Assembly: GCA_010279815.1 (NCBI GenBank) | Contig: QEOQ01000303.1 | Span: 1,398,770 to 1,462,769, forward strand | Length of the DNA stretch: 64,000 nt | DNA from: Brachionus plicatilis | Lineage: Eukaryota > Rotifera > Eurotatoria > Ploima > Brachionidae | Direction: 5' to 3' | Shown here: one piece after another, positions 1 to 9,491 of the stretch | How positions within the stretch are numbered: position 1 is the first letter of the stretch | Layout: the number at the start of each line of letters is the position of its first letter | Program-made: the position numbers and the translations under genes | The notes under the pieces: generated by a model | Told to the model about the DNA's origin: nothing | The model's database searches: none | The model's input: the letters and a program-made list of their open reading frames with translations, nothing else

Positions 1-2170
1 ACTTTGAAAAGACTTTAAAATGACTTTTTTTTTTGACTTTTGCCCAAGTCTGCTCAATATATATATTTGTCAGTCGTTTAGTCTTTTTTGTTAGAATAAT
101 TAGTTTTTTATATTATAGATATATAGTCATCTAAAATAGATTAAATTAGTCACATCTTTTAGTTATTTTTGTCAACTTAAAAAAATTTAATTTGTCACCC
201 ACCAAAAAATTTAAGCCCTTTTTAAACTTTTCAAACTCATGCTATTATTTATTTATTATCTATTTGTATATCTGTATTTAGCATTAGCTCCTTCAAATAA
301 AAAAAAAATTAAAAGTTTTGTTAAAATTAATTTTGAATATTGAAAAAAATAAAATAAAAATATGATTAAAAAAAAGAAAAAAAAGTTTAAAATGAATAAA
401 GGTACATGAGGTAATTTTAAGATTTAAAAAGTGGATAGTTAAAGAAAAAAAGTACTTTACAACTTAAATATCTTCTAGTCAACTTTTCAATTATTCTTTT
501 TTAAACTAATTCAACTATTCAATAATTCTATTATTCCTTTTTAAAACTAATTCAACTATTCAACTTTTCAATTCTTTTTTTATTAATTCAAATGAAAATT
601 TATTTAATTAAATGAATTTTATTAAACAAAAGATATATAATGAAACGTATGAAAAAGATAAAATGTAAAGCGAATTATGATTTGCAGCATTTTCTGATTT
701 TTGATTATATTTTTAGATAAAATAAAAGGGTGCGGGGCGTAGCACTGGTTTAGATAGTTCGGTTCAGCAAAAAGGGTTAAGGTTAATTTTACTAAATGCT
801 GCTAAATTTTTTTTAATAAATAATTGCTCATTGATTGATTTAGGAAAAAAATTAGATAAATACTTGAGATACTTGTCGAGTATTTTAAATTAAATACTCA
901 AATATATGAACAAATTTTTAGCCATATTTCAAGATATAAACACTCAGTGAAACATTTTACAAAATATCACTTTATTTTCTTTTTTATTTGTAAATTTCAA
1001 GGTTCAAAAGAAAAAAGATGCCTAAGTTTTGAAAAGAATAAAACTATTGATAAATAAAGCTTACAAGAAAATTTTAAAATTTATTATTGGTTTTAATAAA
1101 GCGAAACGGGAGAAGTCGGACGATTGATAAAAATTGGAAAATTGAATAGTTGAATAAGTTAAAAAAAAATGATAATAGTAAAATTGAATAATACAAAAAG
1201 TTATCCATTAGTCAACAAAAGTAAGATTGAGAGTTTGCATACAAAAAAAGAGGCATTTTTTATCAAAATAAATTTATAAAATTTTTGAAATATATTTTAA
1301 CATTTATTTTATGAGCCAATATTTTAAATTAATCAATAAATCTTTTTTTATATTAAGACTTGTAAAGAAATTAACAAGTCTTATTCAATAATCAAATTAA
1401 ATATTAAAAAAATTAATTTTCCATTTATTTTTATTTAAAACTTTTAAATAAGAATAAAAAAATTTAAAGTGTTTATTAAAAGTACTTAAAAATTTTTGAA
1501 ACGATAAAACAATGAGTTGCATTTTCTGACTTATTTAAGCATCAATACCGTATTAGATATGAATAGTTCTTGTTAGATATGGAATTAAAAAAAATGTGCA
1601 TCTTTTAAAATAAATTTTAATTAACTATTATACTTATTATTTTTTATAAATTTTATATTTATAAAAAAAAATTTAAGTGAAAAGAGGTTAGTTAGCATAG
1701 CTCACAATATATAATTATAAGTTGTTTAAAAACTATGGTATATTTTTTTTTGTTCAAGTTAATAATTGATAAGTTTAACTTTGGTAAAAATTCTAAGTAA
1801 CTTTTTAAATATGTAAAATTAATTTAAAAGATGAAAAATTTTGATTTTTTTGAACAAAATAAAAGTTGACTTTGTTATTCAAGATTCACTTTAAAATTGT
1901 AAAAATACTATTAAATATAAAAATTTTAAATTTTAATATTTTGTCAAATTGCCGAAATCTTTCATTTTCATTTTTTGCTTCCTCGGTTTTAAATCAGATT
2001 GTGCAAAAGTTAGAAAATAAAGTATTTTCAAAGTCAATTCGTTTGATCTGACTTGAAATTATGAGTACTATTGACCAACCAGTTCCATAAACCATTTCCA
2101 TAGACGAACTAGTTTCCCACCCCTACTCATTATTTGTACAGTGCTTCTTTTAAGGGACCAGGATTGTTTA
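1..2170. other. AT-rich stretch without a recognisable gene
   Basis: I see no coding sequence here. The open frames are short, begin at non-ATG codons and have the composition of AT-rich noise. The first 60 bases are rich in AAGTC/GACTT and match the style of the repeat at 60575-60800. TCAACTATTCAA-type words recur directly at about 480-575 and in inverted form at about 1130-1210, which suggests a degraded inverted-repeat element. Confidence 0.5.
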
Positions 2171-2231
2171 CGTTATTCTACGTAATATTACATTTTTTAG
2201 TAAGCTTATCTAATCTTTCGTGAATACAAGC

Positions 2232-2565
2232 CGGTAAGGATATGTAATTTTACCATAAATTACGTAAGCTTACATTAAAAATGCTTAAGTCTTTTTAAAT
2301 AATTTCGAAATTTTACTTTGTTTAATTTTTTGCTCATCACTAAATTTTACAAAAAAAATGTGTAATTTTACCTAAAATTAATGCAAGAATAGATAAAGAA
2401 TAAGAATTTTTTTATTTTTTCAAATAAAAGTTGATTAAAAATTTTGGAAAAGATACAATTTTTATTTTGTTACCAAAAACCTAATTATCATTGGCCCTAA
2501 GCATTTTGGAACGATTTACCAAAAGTTTAATGTAAGCTTACCATATACCCTTGCGCGGTATTGTA
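2232..2565. repeat. Inverted-repeat MITE-like element with GTAAGCTTACATTAAA arms
   Basis: The left arm (about 2232-2285) reads GGTAAGGATATGTAATTTTA and continues to AAGCTTACATTAAAA. The right arm (about 2525-2560) is the approximate reverse complement, TTTAATGTAAGCTTACCATA. A second copy lies at about 42620-42770, where the same GGTAAGGATAT, AAGCTTACATTAAAA and TTCCAAAATGCTTACGGCC words appear in the opposite orientation relative to 2455-2545. Two dispersed copies plus an inverted arrangement support a non-autonomous DNA transposon. No target-site duplication was resolved and the superfamily is unknown. Confidence 0.5.
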
Positions 2566-2852
2566 TGCAGTTAAACGTGATTTAGTAGAAACTCAACATT
2601 ACTACTATCACACGTTTTTTGGTAATTTTACGTTAATTTAAAAATAAATGAAATTCAAAATGTGTGTATAAGTCGTAATTTAATGTAAAATTAACAAAAA
2701 ATTTATGAACATTTTCGGGTTGATGATATTTTATTCAAGATCCTAATTTTTATTTTAAATTTCTATTTTGGTTGTTTTCTATGAAAAACATAAAAAATTT
2801 AATGTGGTTAAAAATATTATTTTTATAATTTGACCAGATGATCATATTTTTT

Positions 2853-2926
2853 AATCAATGCTTTGTAACAATTGGGTTTAAACGAAGGCGCAAGCTATTC
2901 GGACGAACCTGGAGTCCGCCCCAAAG
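2853..2926 (+). repeat. 74-bp dispersed repeat, inverted partner at 7413-7487
   Basis: This segment holds the words ATTGGGTTTAAACGA and ACGAACCTGG. It matches the reverse complement of 7413-7487 along its length, with scattered mismatches. The two copies bracket the transposon-rich block at 2900-7400 in opposite orientation. They could be the ends of one large element or two insertions of a dispersed family. I cannot tell which from one window. Confidence 0.45.
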
Positions 2927-2970
2927 TATTTTTTAAATAAAAAAAAAAAAGAATCTGAAGAATGGGTTAA

Positions 2971-3147
2971 TTAGTTAATTAGTTTATTGTGATATTTAGA
3001 TTTAAATGCTTTTATATTGCCTGCATCACATGGTTGAATTACAGATGTACAATTTGGGGCTAAATAAACATCTTTTATATGTGTTAGCTTTTTTACAAAT
3101 CCAGCAGAAAGATTGTGACCACCAGCATTGTCTACTAAAAGAGCAAT
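2971..3147 (-). pseudogene. C-terminal fragment of a pogo/Tigger-type (DDE_1) transposase
   Basis: The minus-strand frame ending in a stop at 2971-2973 gives about 58 residues with the catalytic-core signature of the pogo/Tigger DDE family: LLVDNAGGH, then APNCTSVIQPCDAGNIKAF. In the family these surround the second catalytic aspartate and the IQPxD motif. The reading frame does not continue upstream, so this is a remnant. A terminal-repeat-like end begins at 3473 on the same strand (CAGTGAATTC, with TA just outside at 3474-3475), so the fragment probably belongs to an internally deleted element at roughly 2960-3473. Confidence 0.7.
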
Positions 3148-3319
3148 TTAATACCAAAGAATAAAAGAAATAAAAATGGTGCCTTTAATTATCAATTTTT
3201 CTATATAACATATAATTGACACATAGAAAATTGACATTTGAAAAAATATTCAATAAGACATAATTTAGGTCTCGAAAATTAAGCAAACTTTACATTAAAA
3301 GTCTCAGTTTTATTATAAA

Positions 3320-3473
3320 ATATAGTCTCGATAATAAAAAAATTATCGAGACTCGAGTCTCGATAATCAATTTTTTTTACGTGTAAAAGGATTTAAAAGA
3401 TTCGGGAAACAAAATTTATACAAATAGTCTCGAGTCTCAATAATCGTGGGTCTCGATAATCGAGAATTCACTG
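3320..3473 (-). mobile_element. Terminal region of a pogo/Tigger-like element
   Basis: On the minus strand the element opens with CAGTGAATTCTCGATTATCG and then repeats GTCTCGATAAT / ATTATCGAGAC several times in both orientations (3325-3385 and 3425-3465). A CAGT start next to TA is typical of pogo/Tigger and other Tc1/mariner elements. The matching transposase C-terminus lies just downstream on the same strand. The distal end was not delimited. Confidence 0.55.
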
Positions 3474-3811
3474 TATATGTTTAATATAATTTAGGTAATC
3501 TTTTTTAAATAGTTTCGGTATTTAATCGTCAATAAAATAAAATTCTTTAGTTGGAAAATATTTAAAAAAAAAAGAGTTTTTTATGAATGTTTTTGTTATT
3601 CCAAATTAACAGATCTTGCTTTTCTTTAGATTTAATTATTATTAATTGATCTGGCACGTATTTTGCAGTGATTAGTTCAAATATAACTAAATATTAATTT
3701 TTTACTTTTTTCTAAATAAAATTTCAATATTTTGATATCGAAATTGTTTCCTTGTTATTCCTGTAAGGATGTATTTTAAAATTTTTGCCCACATTAAAAT
3801 CACGTTTTTTA

Positions 3812-3945
3812 AGTTTAATGCACCATTAAAGTTTGAGATTTTTGTGAAAAATAAAAATGATTTCAAAGAAAAAATGGAAAAAATATTAATTTTTTTTGTA
3901 TTTTCATAAAATCTCAAGCTTTAATGTCGTATTAAAGTTAGATAA
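3812..3945. repeat. Short foldback repeat
   Basis: The left arm holds TTTAATGCACCATTAAAG followed by TTTGAGATTTTTGTGAAAA. The right arm holds TTTTCATAAAATCTCAAG followed by CTTTAATGTCGTATTAAAG, its near reverse complement. About 60 bases separate the arms. The small open frame across it (3702-3917 minus) is explained by this repeat and is not called as a gene. Confidence 0.45.
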
Positions 3946-4144
3946 TAAAAAACTGAATTAGTTAATTCTTTATTGTTTTCCATTTTTAAACTGAATTACT
4001 GGATAAATATAATTTATTTTTTAGGTTTATTTTAAAATACTGATGAAAAACAGAAATAAAACACTTAATATAAATTTGTTCTCGAAAAGGATTTCTCATT
4101 GAAATTAATTTTCTTTAAAAATTTCAAGATATTTTATTTAAAAA

Positions 4145-4458
4145 TTTAACATATTCTCCATTCTTTAACTTTGTCCAAACAACTCCAATTTTACTTGTCT
4201 TGTCAAGATTTTAGTCCTTGTTTACCCAATCGAATCAATGATATGTTGGTTTGTGTCATCCATTTCTTCTTCTCCCTGAATATTTCTTTCATTACAATCC
4301 TCATCAGCATCAACTTCATCAAACTCATCTAAATAGTTATCATCGTCCATAAAATCCGCATCATCATCATCATCTGAGGCTTTAGATTGAGTGTCAACTG
4401 TGTTTCTCAAGGCTTCAAGGGCCTTTAGGGTAGCTTCTCTTTTAAAATTTTCAAACAT
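4145..4458 (-). pseudogene. N-terminal remnant of a piggyBac-like transposase (copy 1)
   Basis: The minus-strand ORF from ATG 4458 to 4222 encodes a short helix-like start (ALEALRNTVDTQSK) and then a very acidic, Asp/Glu-rich tract. Acidic N-termini are usual in piggyBac transposases. After the stop, a shifted frame resumes with DKTSKIGVVWTKLKN, which matches DKSSRSGVIWTVLKN of the remnant at 8106-8665. The two copies therefore belong to one family, and this one is broken by a frameshift and a stop. No catalytic DDD core follows. Neighbours are pogo and Tc1 debris. I did not find its TTAA ends. Confidence 0.6.
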
Positions 4459-4680
4459 TTCAAATTTTTGGCAATTTTAATTTCAAATTAATTATTTTAT
4501 TTTATTTACCCTGAATATGGATATTTTCAAAAAATAAAGCCCAAATTTAACTTTTACTCTAACAAAAAAATGCTCTTTGCTCTCAAAAAAAAATTAAATA
4601 TTTAAAAAATTGTAAAGTCTAATTAAAAACAGTCATAGACAAAATTCGATTTTTACAAATTATTCGATTATTCAACTCTA

Positions 4681-4900
4681 CAGTATTGCACAAAAGTTTA
4701 GACGCATACGCATTTTTTTTAAACGAATAAATTATTTGTCATTATTTCCAGAATAGAAGGCTAGTAAGAATATATCTGTTTTTTAAATAATTTAAATAAA
4801 AATGCGAAAAAACTAGATAGAAAAATTAGTTGAGAAAAAATAGTGATAAATTTTCTGGGAAAAAAAGTTGCACAAAATTTTAGACGCATAATAATTTTTA
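4681..4900. repeat. Tc1 terminal region with duplicated CACAAAA-TTTAGACGC ends
   Basis: At 4681 the sequence CAGTATTGCACAAAAGTTTA begins directly after TA (4679-4680), as expected for a Tc1/mariner end with a TA target duplication. A second copy of the motif (TTGCACAAAATTTTAGACGC) lies at about 4868-4890, just outside the transposase stop. The opposite terminus was not found and is probably lost. Confidence 0.5.
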
Positions 4901-4966
4901 GTATTTAAAATGACAACCTTTTGCATCAAAACAAGCACGAATACGTTTTGGCATTTTACAAAATCT

Positions 4967-5158
4967 TTAATAGATGTTTGTTTGGTGCTCTAAAATTTTT
5001 TCTTTAGACGAGAGAATTGTCGAAATGGTCGATGTGTTGACGCTATACTCTTTTGCGAGAATTGAAGTAGCGATTTTTTGTTCGCAATGTTTTTTAATTA
5101 TTTCAACTTTTGTTTCAAGTGAAATACACTTTCTTTTTTTTTGATTAAGATTGGACAT
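4967..5158 (-). pseudogene. N-terminal helix-turn-helix of a pogo/Tigger-like (CENPB-type) transposase
   Basis: The frame starts at ATG 5158-5156 and encodes 63 residues, including KRKCISLETKVEIIKKHCEQ and then ATSILAKEYSVNTSTIST. This is the pipsqueak/CENPB_N-type helix-turn-helix seen at the start of Tigger and jerky-like transposases. The frame then runs into Tc1 sequence and stops, so the remaining transposase is missing. The element's 5' terminus lies at 5451 on the same strand. Confidence 0.65.
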
Positions 5159-5451
5159 TTTGATTAAGATTGGAAATGTTTTCTGGTGATTTATAGTTAT
5201 TCATGAAGATAAGTTAATTGTTTTATTTTTATTTTTTTTTTATATAAAAAGTGTGAAAAAATTTCTTTTGTTCAATCTCGTTATAGGAAGTTTTTATTCT
5301 TAAGAAAATGATTAAGCGGTATTTCATTATAAGCTCGTTATATCAAGTTTTCGTTATATCGAATTAATTTTTATATCTTTTTCTAAAGCTCGTAATCGGT
5401 TCTAGCCAAGTTTCTCGTTATATAGGGTCTCGTTATACGGAGGATTGACTG
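4970..5451 (-). mobile_element. 5' part of a pogo/Tigger-like element inserted in the Tc1 copy
   Basis: The outer end reads CAGTCAATCCTCCGTATAAC on the minus strand from 5451 and is preceded by TA. It is followed by repeated CGTTATA / TATAACGAG words, forming a subterminal repeat region. About 290 bp inward lies the CENPB-type helix-turn-helix ORF. The element interrupts Tc1 coding sequence between the residues EYVKKLIE and MPKRIR. Its far end is not a clean terminal repeat, so the copy is truncated or rearranged. Confidence 0.6.
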
Positions 5452-6405
5452 TAATTCAATTAATTTTTTCACATATTCTACAGGTACATTTAGCCATTAC
5501 TTCAGAAGACTTGATTTTAAGTGCTCTAGTGAGGTCAACTTTGTTTCTACCAATTTTTCATCAATATATGACCATAAGTTCTCGATAGGATTAAGATCAA
5601 GTGATTTGGCACACCATGGTAAGAGGGCAATATTATTCTCATCAATCACTCTTTAATTAGCTTTGTTCTATGTACTGCAGCCCCATCCTGTTGAAAAAAA
5701 CCAAGGATCATCTCTTTGGTAAAAAACATCGACAAATGCCATAAGTTCATTTTCTAAAGTCTCCTTGTAGACATGTTGATTAATTCGCCCTTCAACTATA
5801 CGATAGCATCATGTACCTTAACTGCTGATGCATCTCCATATTCCTGTGGAACCACCACCACTTTGTAGAGCGGGCACTACAAATCTAGTGTCGTATTTTT
5901 CTTTTTTTAATCTTCTTACTTAAACCATTGATTTCCCATTAAACATATTAAAATTAGATTTATTCACTAAAAATTACCATTCCCCAACGTTCAATTTTCC
6001 AATTCAATTTTTCTTTACACCATTTTAATCTTTTGATGCCGTCAGCAATGGCTTTTTCAAAGCTAGCTTTAAGTATAAGTTCCTATTCCTTTAATAGTTA
6101 GAAATCTCCTTACTGTTTCTCTACTTACCTTACATTTTTAAACTTAGAATTAAAGTCAGAGGCCAACTTTTTATTACTTAATGTAGAATTTTTTTAAAAG
6201 TATAAATAAACTATTTTGGTCCCTATAAGTTATATAGTTTATTAAGTTATCTTGGTCTCCCAGGCCTTGTTGATTCCTTTTGAGTGCCATAGATGTCATT
6301 ATTTTTTCTTGTTGTTCTCACACATTCTGATACTCTTACTAATTTAGCTATTTCTCTATTACTTTTGGTCTTATCCTTTAGTAAACCAATTATCTGACAT
6401 CAAAC

Positions 6406-7333
6406 TAGTGTTGGGAACCGTACAAACGGCCATTGATGCGGCCAAAAATTTTTTAAACCGCGAACAAGACCGCCTAGACGGACGGCCACTTTGGCAGCCA
6501 GGCTGGCGGCGGCAATGTGAAATTTTAGTACAAAAATTACAGTACAAAAAGTAAAAAAACTATAATTTATTTTCTAATTGTGCAAAAATGGTTCTAAAAA
6601 AATTACAATATTACAATTTTGTACAAATTTGTACAACCGAATTCCAAGCTCTGCAAAAACTCTGCAATTATCTGTAAAATGCAGACCAACAAAAAATATT
6701 TGATTATAAAATGCAATAAATTGCAGAGATTTTGCAGAGTTTGGAATTCGGTTGTACAAATTTGTACAAAATTGTAATATTGTAATTTTTTTAGAACCAT
6801 TTTTGCACAATTAGAAAATACATTAAAGCTTTTTTACTTTTTGTACTGTAATTTTTGTACTAAAATTTCACATTGCCCCGGCGGCCAAAAATTTGGACCG
6901 CTGGTTGGCCGGCCAAATCAAAGACGGATGACGATATTTGCGATCAAACCATATCAGCGAAAAAAATTGGCAAAATTTTTTTTTAATAGAAAATGCCAAA
7001 TATTTAAAAAAAAAATAATTTTTTTGAAACAGCTAAATTTTTTAATTTATTTTTCTTGATTAGAGTTTAGAGATTTGTATGTAATATTTGAAAATTTTTC
7101 GTTTCTATAAATTAAAAACTTAAAAGAACATCAAAAATTTTTTCACAGAAATTTTTTACAGCTAATTTTGTCCGACCGCCAAAGTGGCCGTCCGTTTTAA
7201 GTTTGGCCGTACATTTGGCCGTCCGTCTATGTTTTGGCCGGCCAACTTTGCGGTCCAAATTTTTGGCCGCCGGCCTGGCCGCCTTATTTTGGCCGCGTTC
7301 GGACCGGCCAGGCTTGGCCGCCGCCCAACACTA
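6406..7333. mobile_element. hAT-type element with GGCCG-rich arms and 8-bp target duplication
   Basis: The ends are TAGTGTTGGGAACCG (6406 on) and its partner CGCCCAACACTA (to 7333). They are flanked by CATCAAAC (6398-6405) and CATCTAAC (7334-7341), a 7/8 match and the 8-bp target duplication expected of hAT elements. The arms are studded with GGCCG/CGGCC words, a sharp contrast with the AT-rich surroundings. No transposase is visible, so the element is non-autonomous. It is itself interrupted by the foldback element at 6511-6877 and sits inside the Tc1 transposase pseudogene. A 118-bp relative with the same ends lies in the IPO5 intron at 13165-13282. Confidence 0.75.
6511..6877. mobile_element. 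Foldback MITE, copy 1 (GGCAATGTGAAATTTTAGTA ends)
   Basis: Almost the whole 367 bp forms one long imperfect palindrome. The left end GGCAATGTGAAATTTTAGTA and the right end TACTAAAATTTCACATTGCC are exact reverse complements. The flanks CTGGCGGC (6503-6510) and CCGGCGGC (6878-6885) match at 7 of 8 positions. The centre carries CTCTGCAA / TTGCAGAG words shared with the other two copies. The insertion lies inside the hAT-type element. The open frames on both strands here are mirror images of the palindrome and are not genes. Confidence 0.85.
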
Positions 7334-7412
7334 CATCTAACTTCATTATCAAAAAATACAAATAAAAGTGTTCTTTGTTTAAGTTTTTATTTTATTTTTA
7401 TTAAAAATATAA

Positions 7413-7487
7413 TTTGGGGGTGATGCCCAGGTTCGTTCGAATGGCTTAAGCCCTCGTTAAAACCCAATTATTGCAAAAAAAATGATT
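7413..7487 (-). repeat. Inverted partner of the repeat at 2853-2926
   Basis: The reverse complement reads ATTGGGTTTTAACGAGGGC and then CGAACGAACCTGGGC, matching 2853-2926. Just upstream of it on the plus strand, the sequence is AATAAAA-rich. See the partner entry for the possible interpretations. Confidence 0.45.
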
Positions 7488-7853
7488 AAAATAAAATAAA
7501 GTTTTTAGTTTTTTTTAAAACAGAAAGAATTGAAATTGAATAAAAATAATAAATAATAAAAATAATTCAAAATATACACAGAGAGTATAAAAAGTGAAAA
7601 TGCTCGAAATTGGCCTTTACAGTTTTATGCACAATTGCTGAGAATTGTTCAAGTTTTTACCAATTATCAAAAAAAGTTTTTTTTTGAGGATCGGCATTTT
7701 CTTTTAAGTAGCAAAGATTAGTCGTTTAAATAAAATAAAAAAAATAAATTCTTTTTTATTTGTTATTTTTTATAACAAAGATGTTCTTGATATGCTTTTT
7801 TTTTTATTTAATAGAAAAATATTTTTCAAAGAAAAATTCACGGTTTTACCCCA

Positions 7854-8788
7854 TTAACACCCGTGACCCTTTTTGACCATTCTAAAGACTATAACTTTTT
7901 TTTAATTTTTTTATTTGACTTAATTCTTTCTAGACCCAAATACTACATAAAAATGAATAAATAAATAATTTTTTTGAAAAAAAAAAAATTTAATTTCTCG
8001 CATAAAAAAAAAATTGTAACAATTTAAAAAAAAAATTTTTTTCACTTATATATATTTTAATTATACTAAAATAAGTTGGTAAACATAAGATTTAATTATT
8101 CAAAGATGCCGATTAGGATATCTGCTCAAAAAGCCCTTGAATTTCTAAGGAAGGCTCATGATACCTAGTCAGTGACTTCAGACCAGAATGATGATGATTT
8201 CGCTGATGTTGACGATTCCGAAGATGATTTAGATAATGAATTTGAAGTTTGTTCTGATGGCGATGATGATATTGAAAATGATGATGATGATGATATTGAA
8301 AATGATGATGATGATGATATTGAAAATGATGATGATGATGATGAGGTTGAAAGACACATTGATGAATCAATAGAATCTGTTAGTCAAAATTCAATTCAAA
8401 ACGATTTCGATCCAAAACTTGACAAGTCAAGTCGAAGTGGAGTTATTTGGACTGTTTTGAAAAATTCTAAGGAGACTAAGATTCGATTCGTAAGATTTTA
8501 AAATCAAGATACAGTGATAGAAAAAAATGCCAGGTTAGAATGTGGAATGAGAACAAGTCCAAATTTACTTGTAATGACTGCGGAAAAACGACTTATGGGA
8601 CATGTTTACATGAGATGGTTGTAAGAGAAATGTGTAAGAGATGTCATGATTCAAAATCTAAATAGTTTTTTATGTTTTTGAATAAAGTAACAAGAATTTA
8701 AACATTTAATCTTTGACTTTTAAAAAACGGATCAGAAAGACCCGACGGGCTTTTCAGGTATAAAAAGAATCGGGCTTTCTAGTGTTAA
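7854..8788 (+). mobile_element. Internally deleted piggyBac-like element with TTAA ends
   Basis: TTAA at 7854-7857 and TTAA at 8785-8788 bound the element. Read inward from the right end, the terminus is TTAACACTAGAAAGCCCG, close to the CCCTAGAAAG terminus known for piggyBac. Read inward from the left, it is TTAACACCCGTGACCC. Near the right end, AGAAAGACCCG (about 8736) and CGGGCTTTCT (8771-8780) form a subterminal inverted repeat. Inside lies a gene relic with only the N- and C-terminal parts of a piggyBac-type transposase. The size of 935 bp fits a deletion derivative that could only be moved in trans. Confidence 0.75.
8106..8665 (+). pseudogene. piggyBac-like transposase with catalytic core deleted (copy 2)
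   Basis: From ATG 8106 the frame reads MPIRISAQKALEFLRKAHDT, then a TAG stop at 8166-8168. It continues in frame into a long Asp-rich tract with three near-identical DDDDDIEN repeats and SGVIWTVLKN. The frame is lost at about 8490. A second frame (about 8484-8665) encodes a cysteine-rich zinc-binding tail with C-x2-C, C-x2-H and C-x2-C pairs (CNDCGK, CLHE, CKRCH). This resembles the C-terminal Cys-rich domain of piggyBac transposases. The roughly 400-residue DDD core is missing. Copy 1 has CAG (Gln) where this copy has TAG, so the stop is probably a C-to-T change. Confidence 0.7.
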
Positions 8789-9491
8789 CGGTTCAACCTT
8801 GAATTACTATATTGCTATTAGAAAATATTAAAATTTAGTCAAAAAGTTAACAAAATTTTTTTCATTTTTGTTCTAGAATTCACAATGGCGATGTATATAA
8901 TTTTGAAATATTTTTTGAGTTGATTTTTGTGTCAAGTGGGTTGCAGTGGAAAATTGGCAAAGAACAAAAAAATAACAATTTTCTAATATTTGTGATCAAA
9001 TGAAGTGACTGAAGCAACTACGTACTTAAACTTTGTTTTGAAAATGACTTTATGTCTCCTAAAAAAAACTGCACAAGCTGAAAATTCTACTTTTCTTTTC
9101 TAATTTCATTTAACTTTTGAATTTTTGTTGAAATTTTCACACCAAGTCCTTTTTTGCATTTGGCATGGAGTACTTGCACAGACCGAGAAAAAACTTAACT
9201 TCAAAGCATCTCACAAACACGTGAATCAAATTGCAACAAGCACAAAAGCAACAACAAAAAAAATAAAAAAATTCGAACGCAAATCTCTTCTTTTTTCTCT
9301 TTGCATTCACCACTTTTTTCTTGGGCTCACCACTTGCACCCATCTCAAACCTCTTAACTCACCATCAGCACCGTCATCAGCAAAAAAAAAAAAAAAAAAA
9401 AATAATAGAAAAAAAAACCCCACTTAATTGAATTGCTCATTATTAGGTCTTTCCACTTTGCTTCTAGATTGGAAGAAAAAACTTGGACTTT

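Larger units (their letters stand above)
4898..7357 (-). pseudogene. Tc1-like transposase pseudogene interrupted by two other elements
   Basis: Read on the minus strand, the N-terminal helix-turn-helix (IIGLLKDKTKSNREIAKLV, then STRPGRPR) sits at about 6250-6400. The DDE_3 core sits at about 5470-5770, recognisable from KSLDLNPIENLWSYIDEKL, and the C-terminus MPKRIRACFDAKGCHFKY ends at the stop 4898-4900. All are hallmarks of Tc1 transposases. Several stops and frameshifts lie between them. The coding sequence is split twice. The hAT-type element 6406-7333 separates the first residues (NEV, at about 7340-7350) from RCQIIGLL. A pogo-type piece at roughly 4970-5451 separates EYVKKLIE from MPKRIR. 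The copy is therefore old and dead. Confidence 0.8.

Noticed and set aside
6574..6810. Overlapping small ORFs on the minus strand
   Set aside because: They are mirror readings of the foldback MITE palindrome (6511-6877).
7184..7423. 79-aa frame rich in Phe/Gly/Arg/Pro
   Set aside because: It translates the GGCCG-rich arm of the hAT-type element and starts at a non-ATG codon.
8113..8370. His- and Ser-rich minus-strand frames
   Set aside because: Antisense of the GAT-repeat Asp tract of the piggyBac relic.
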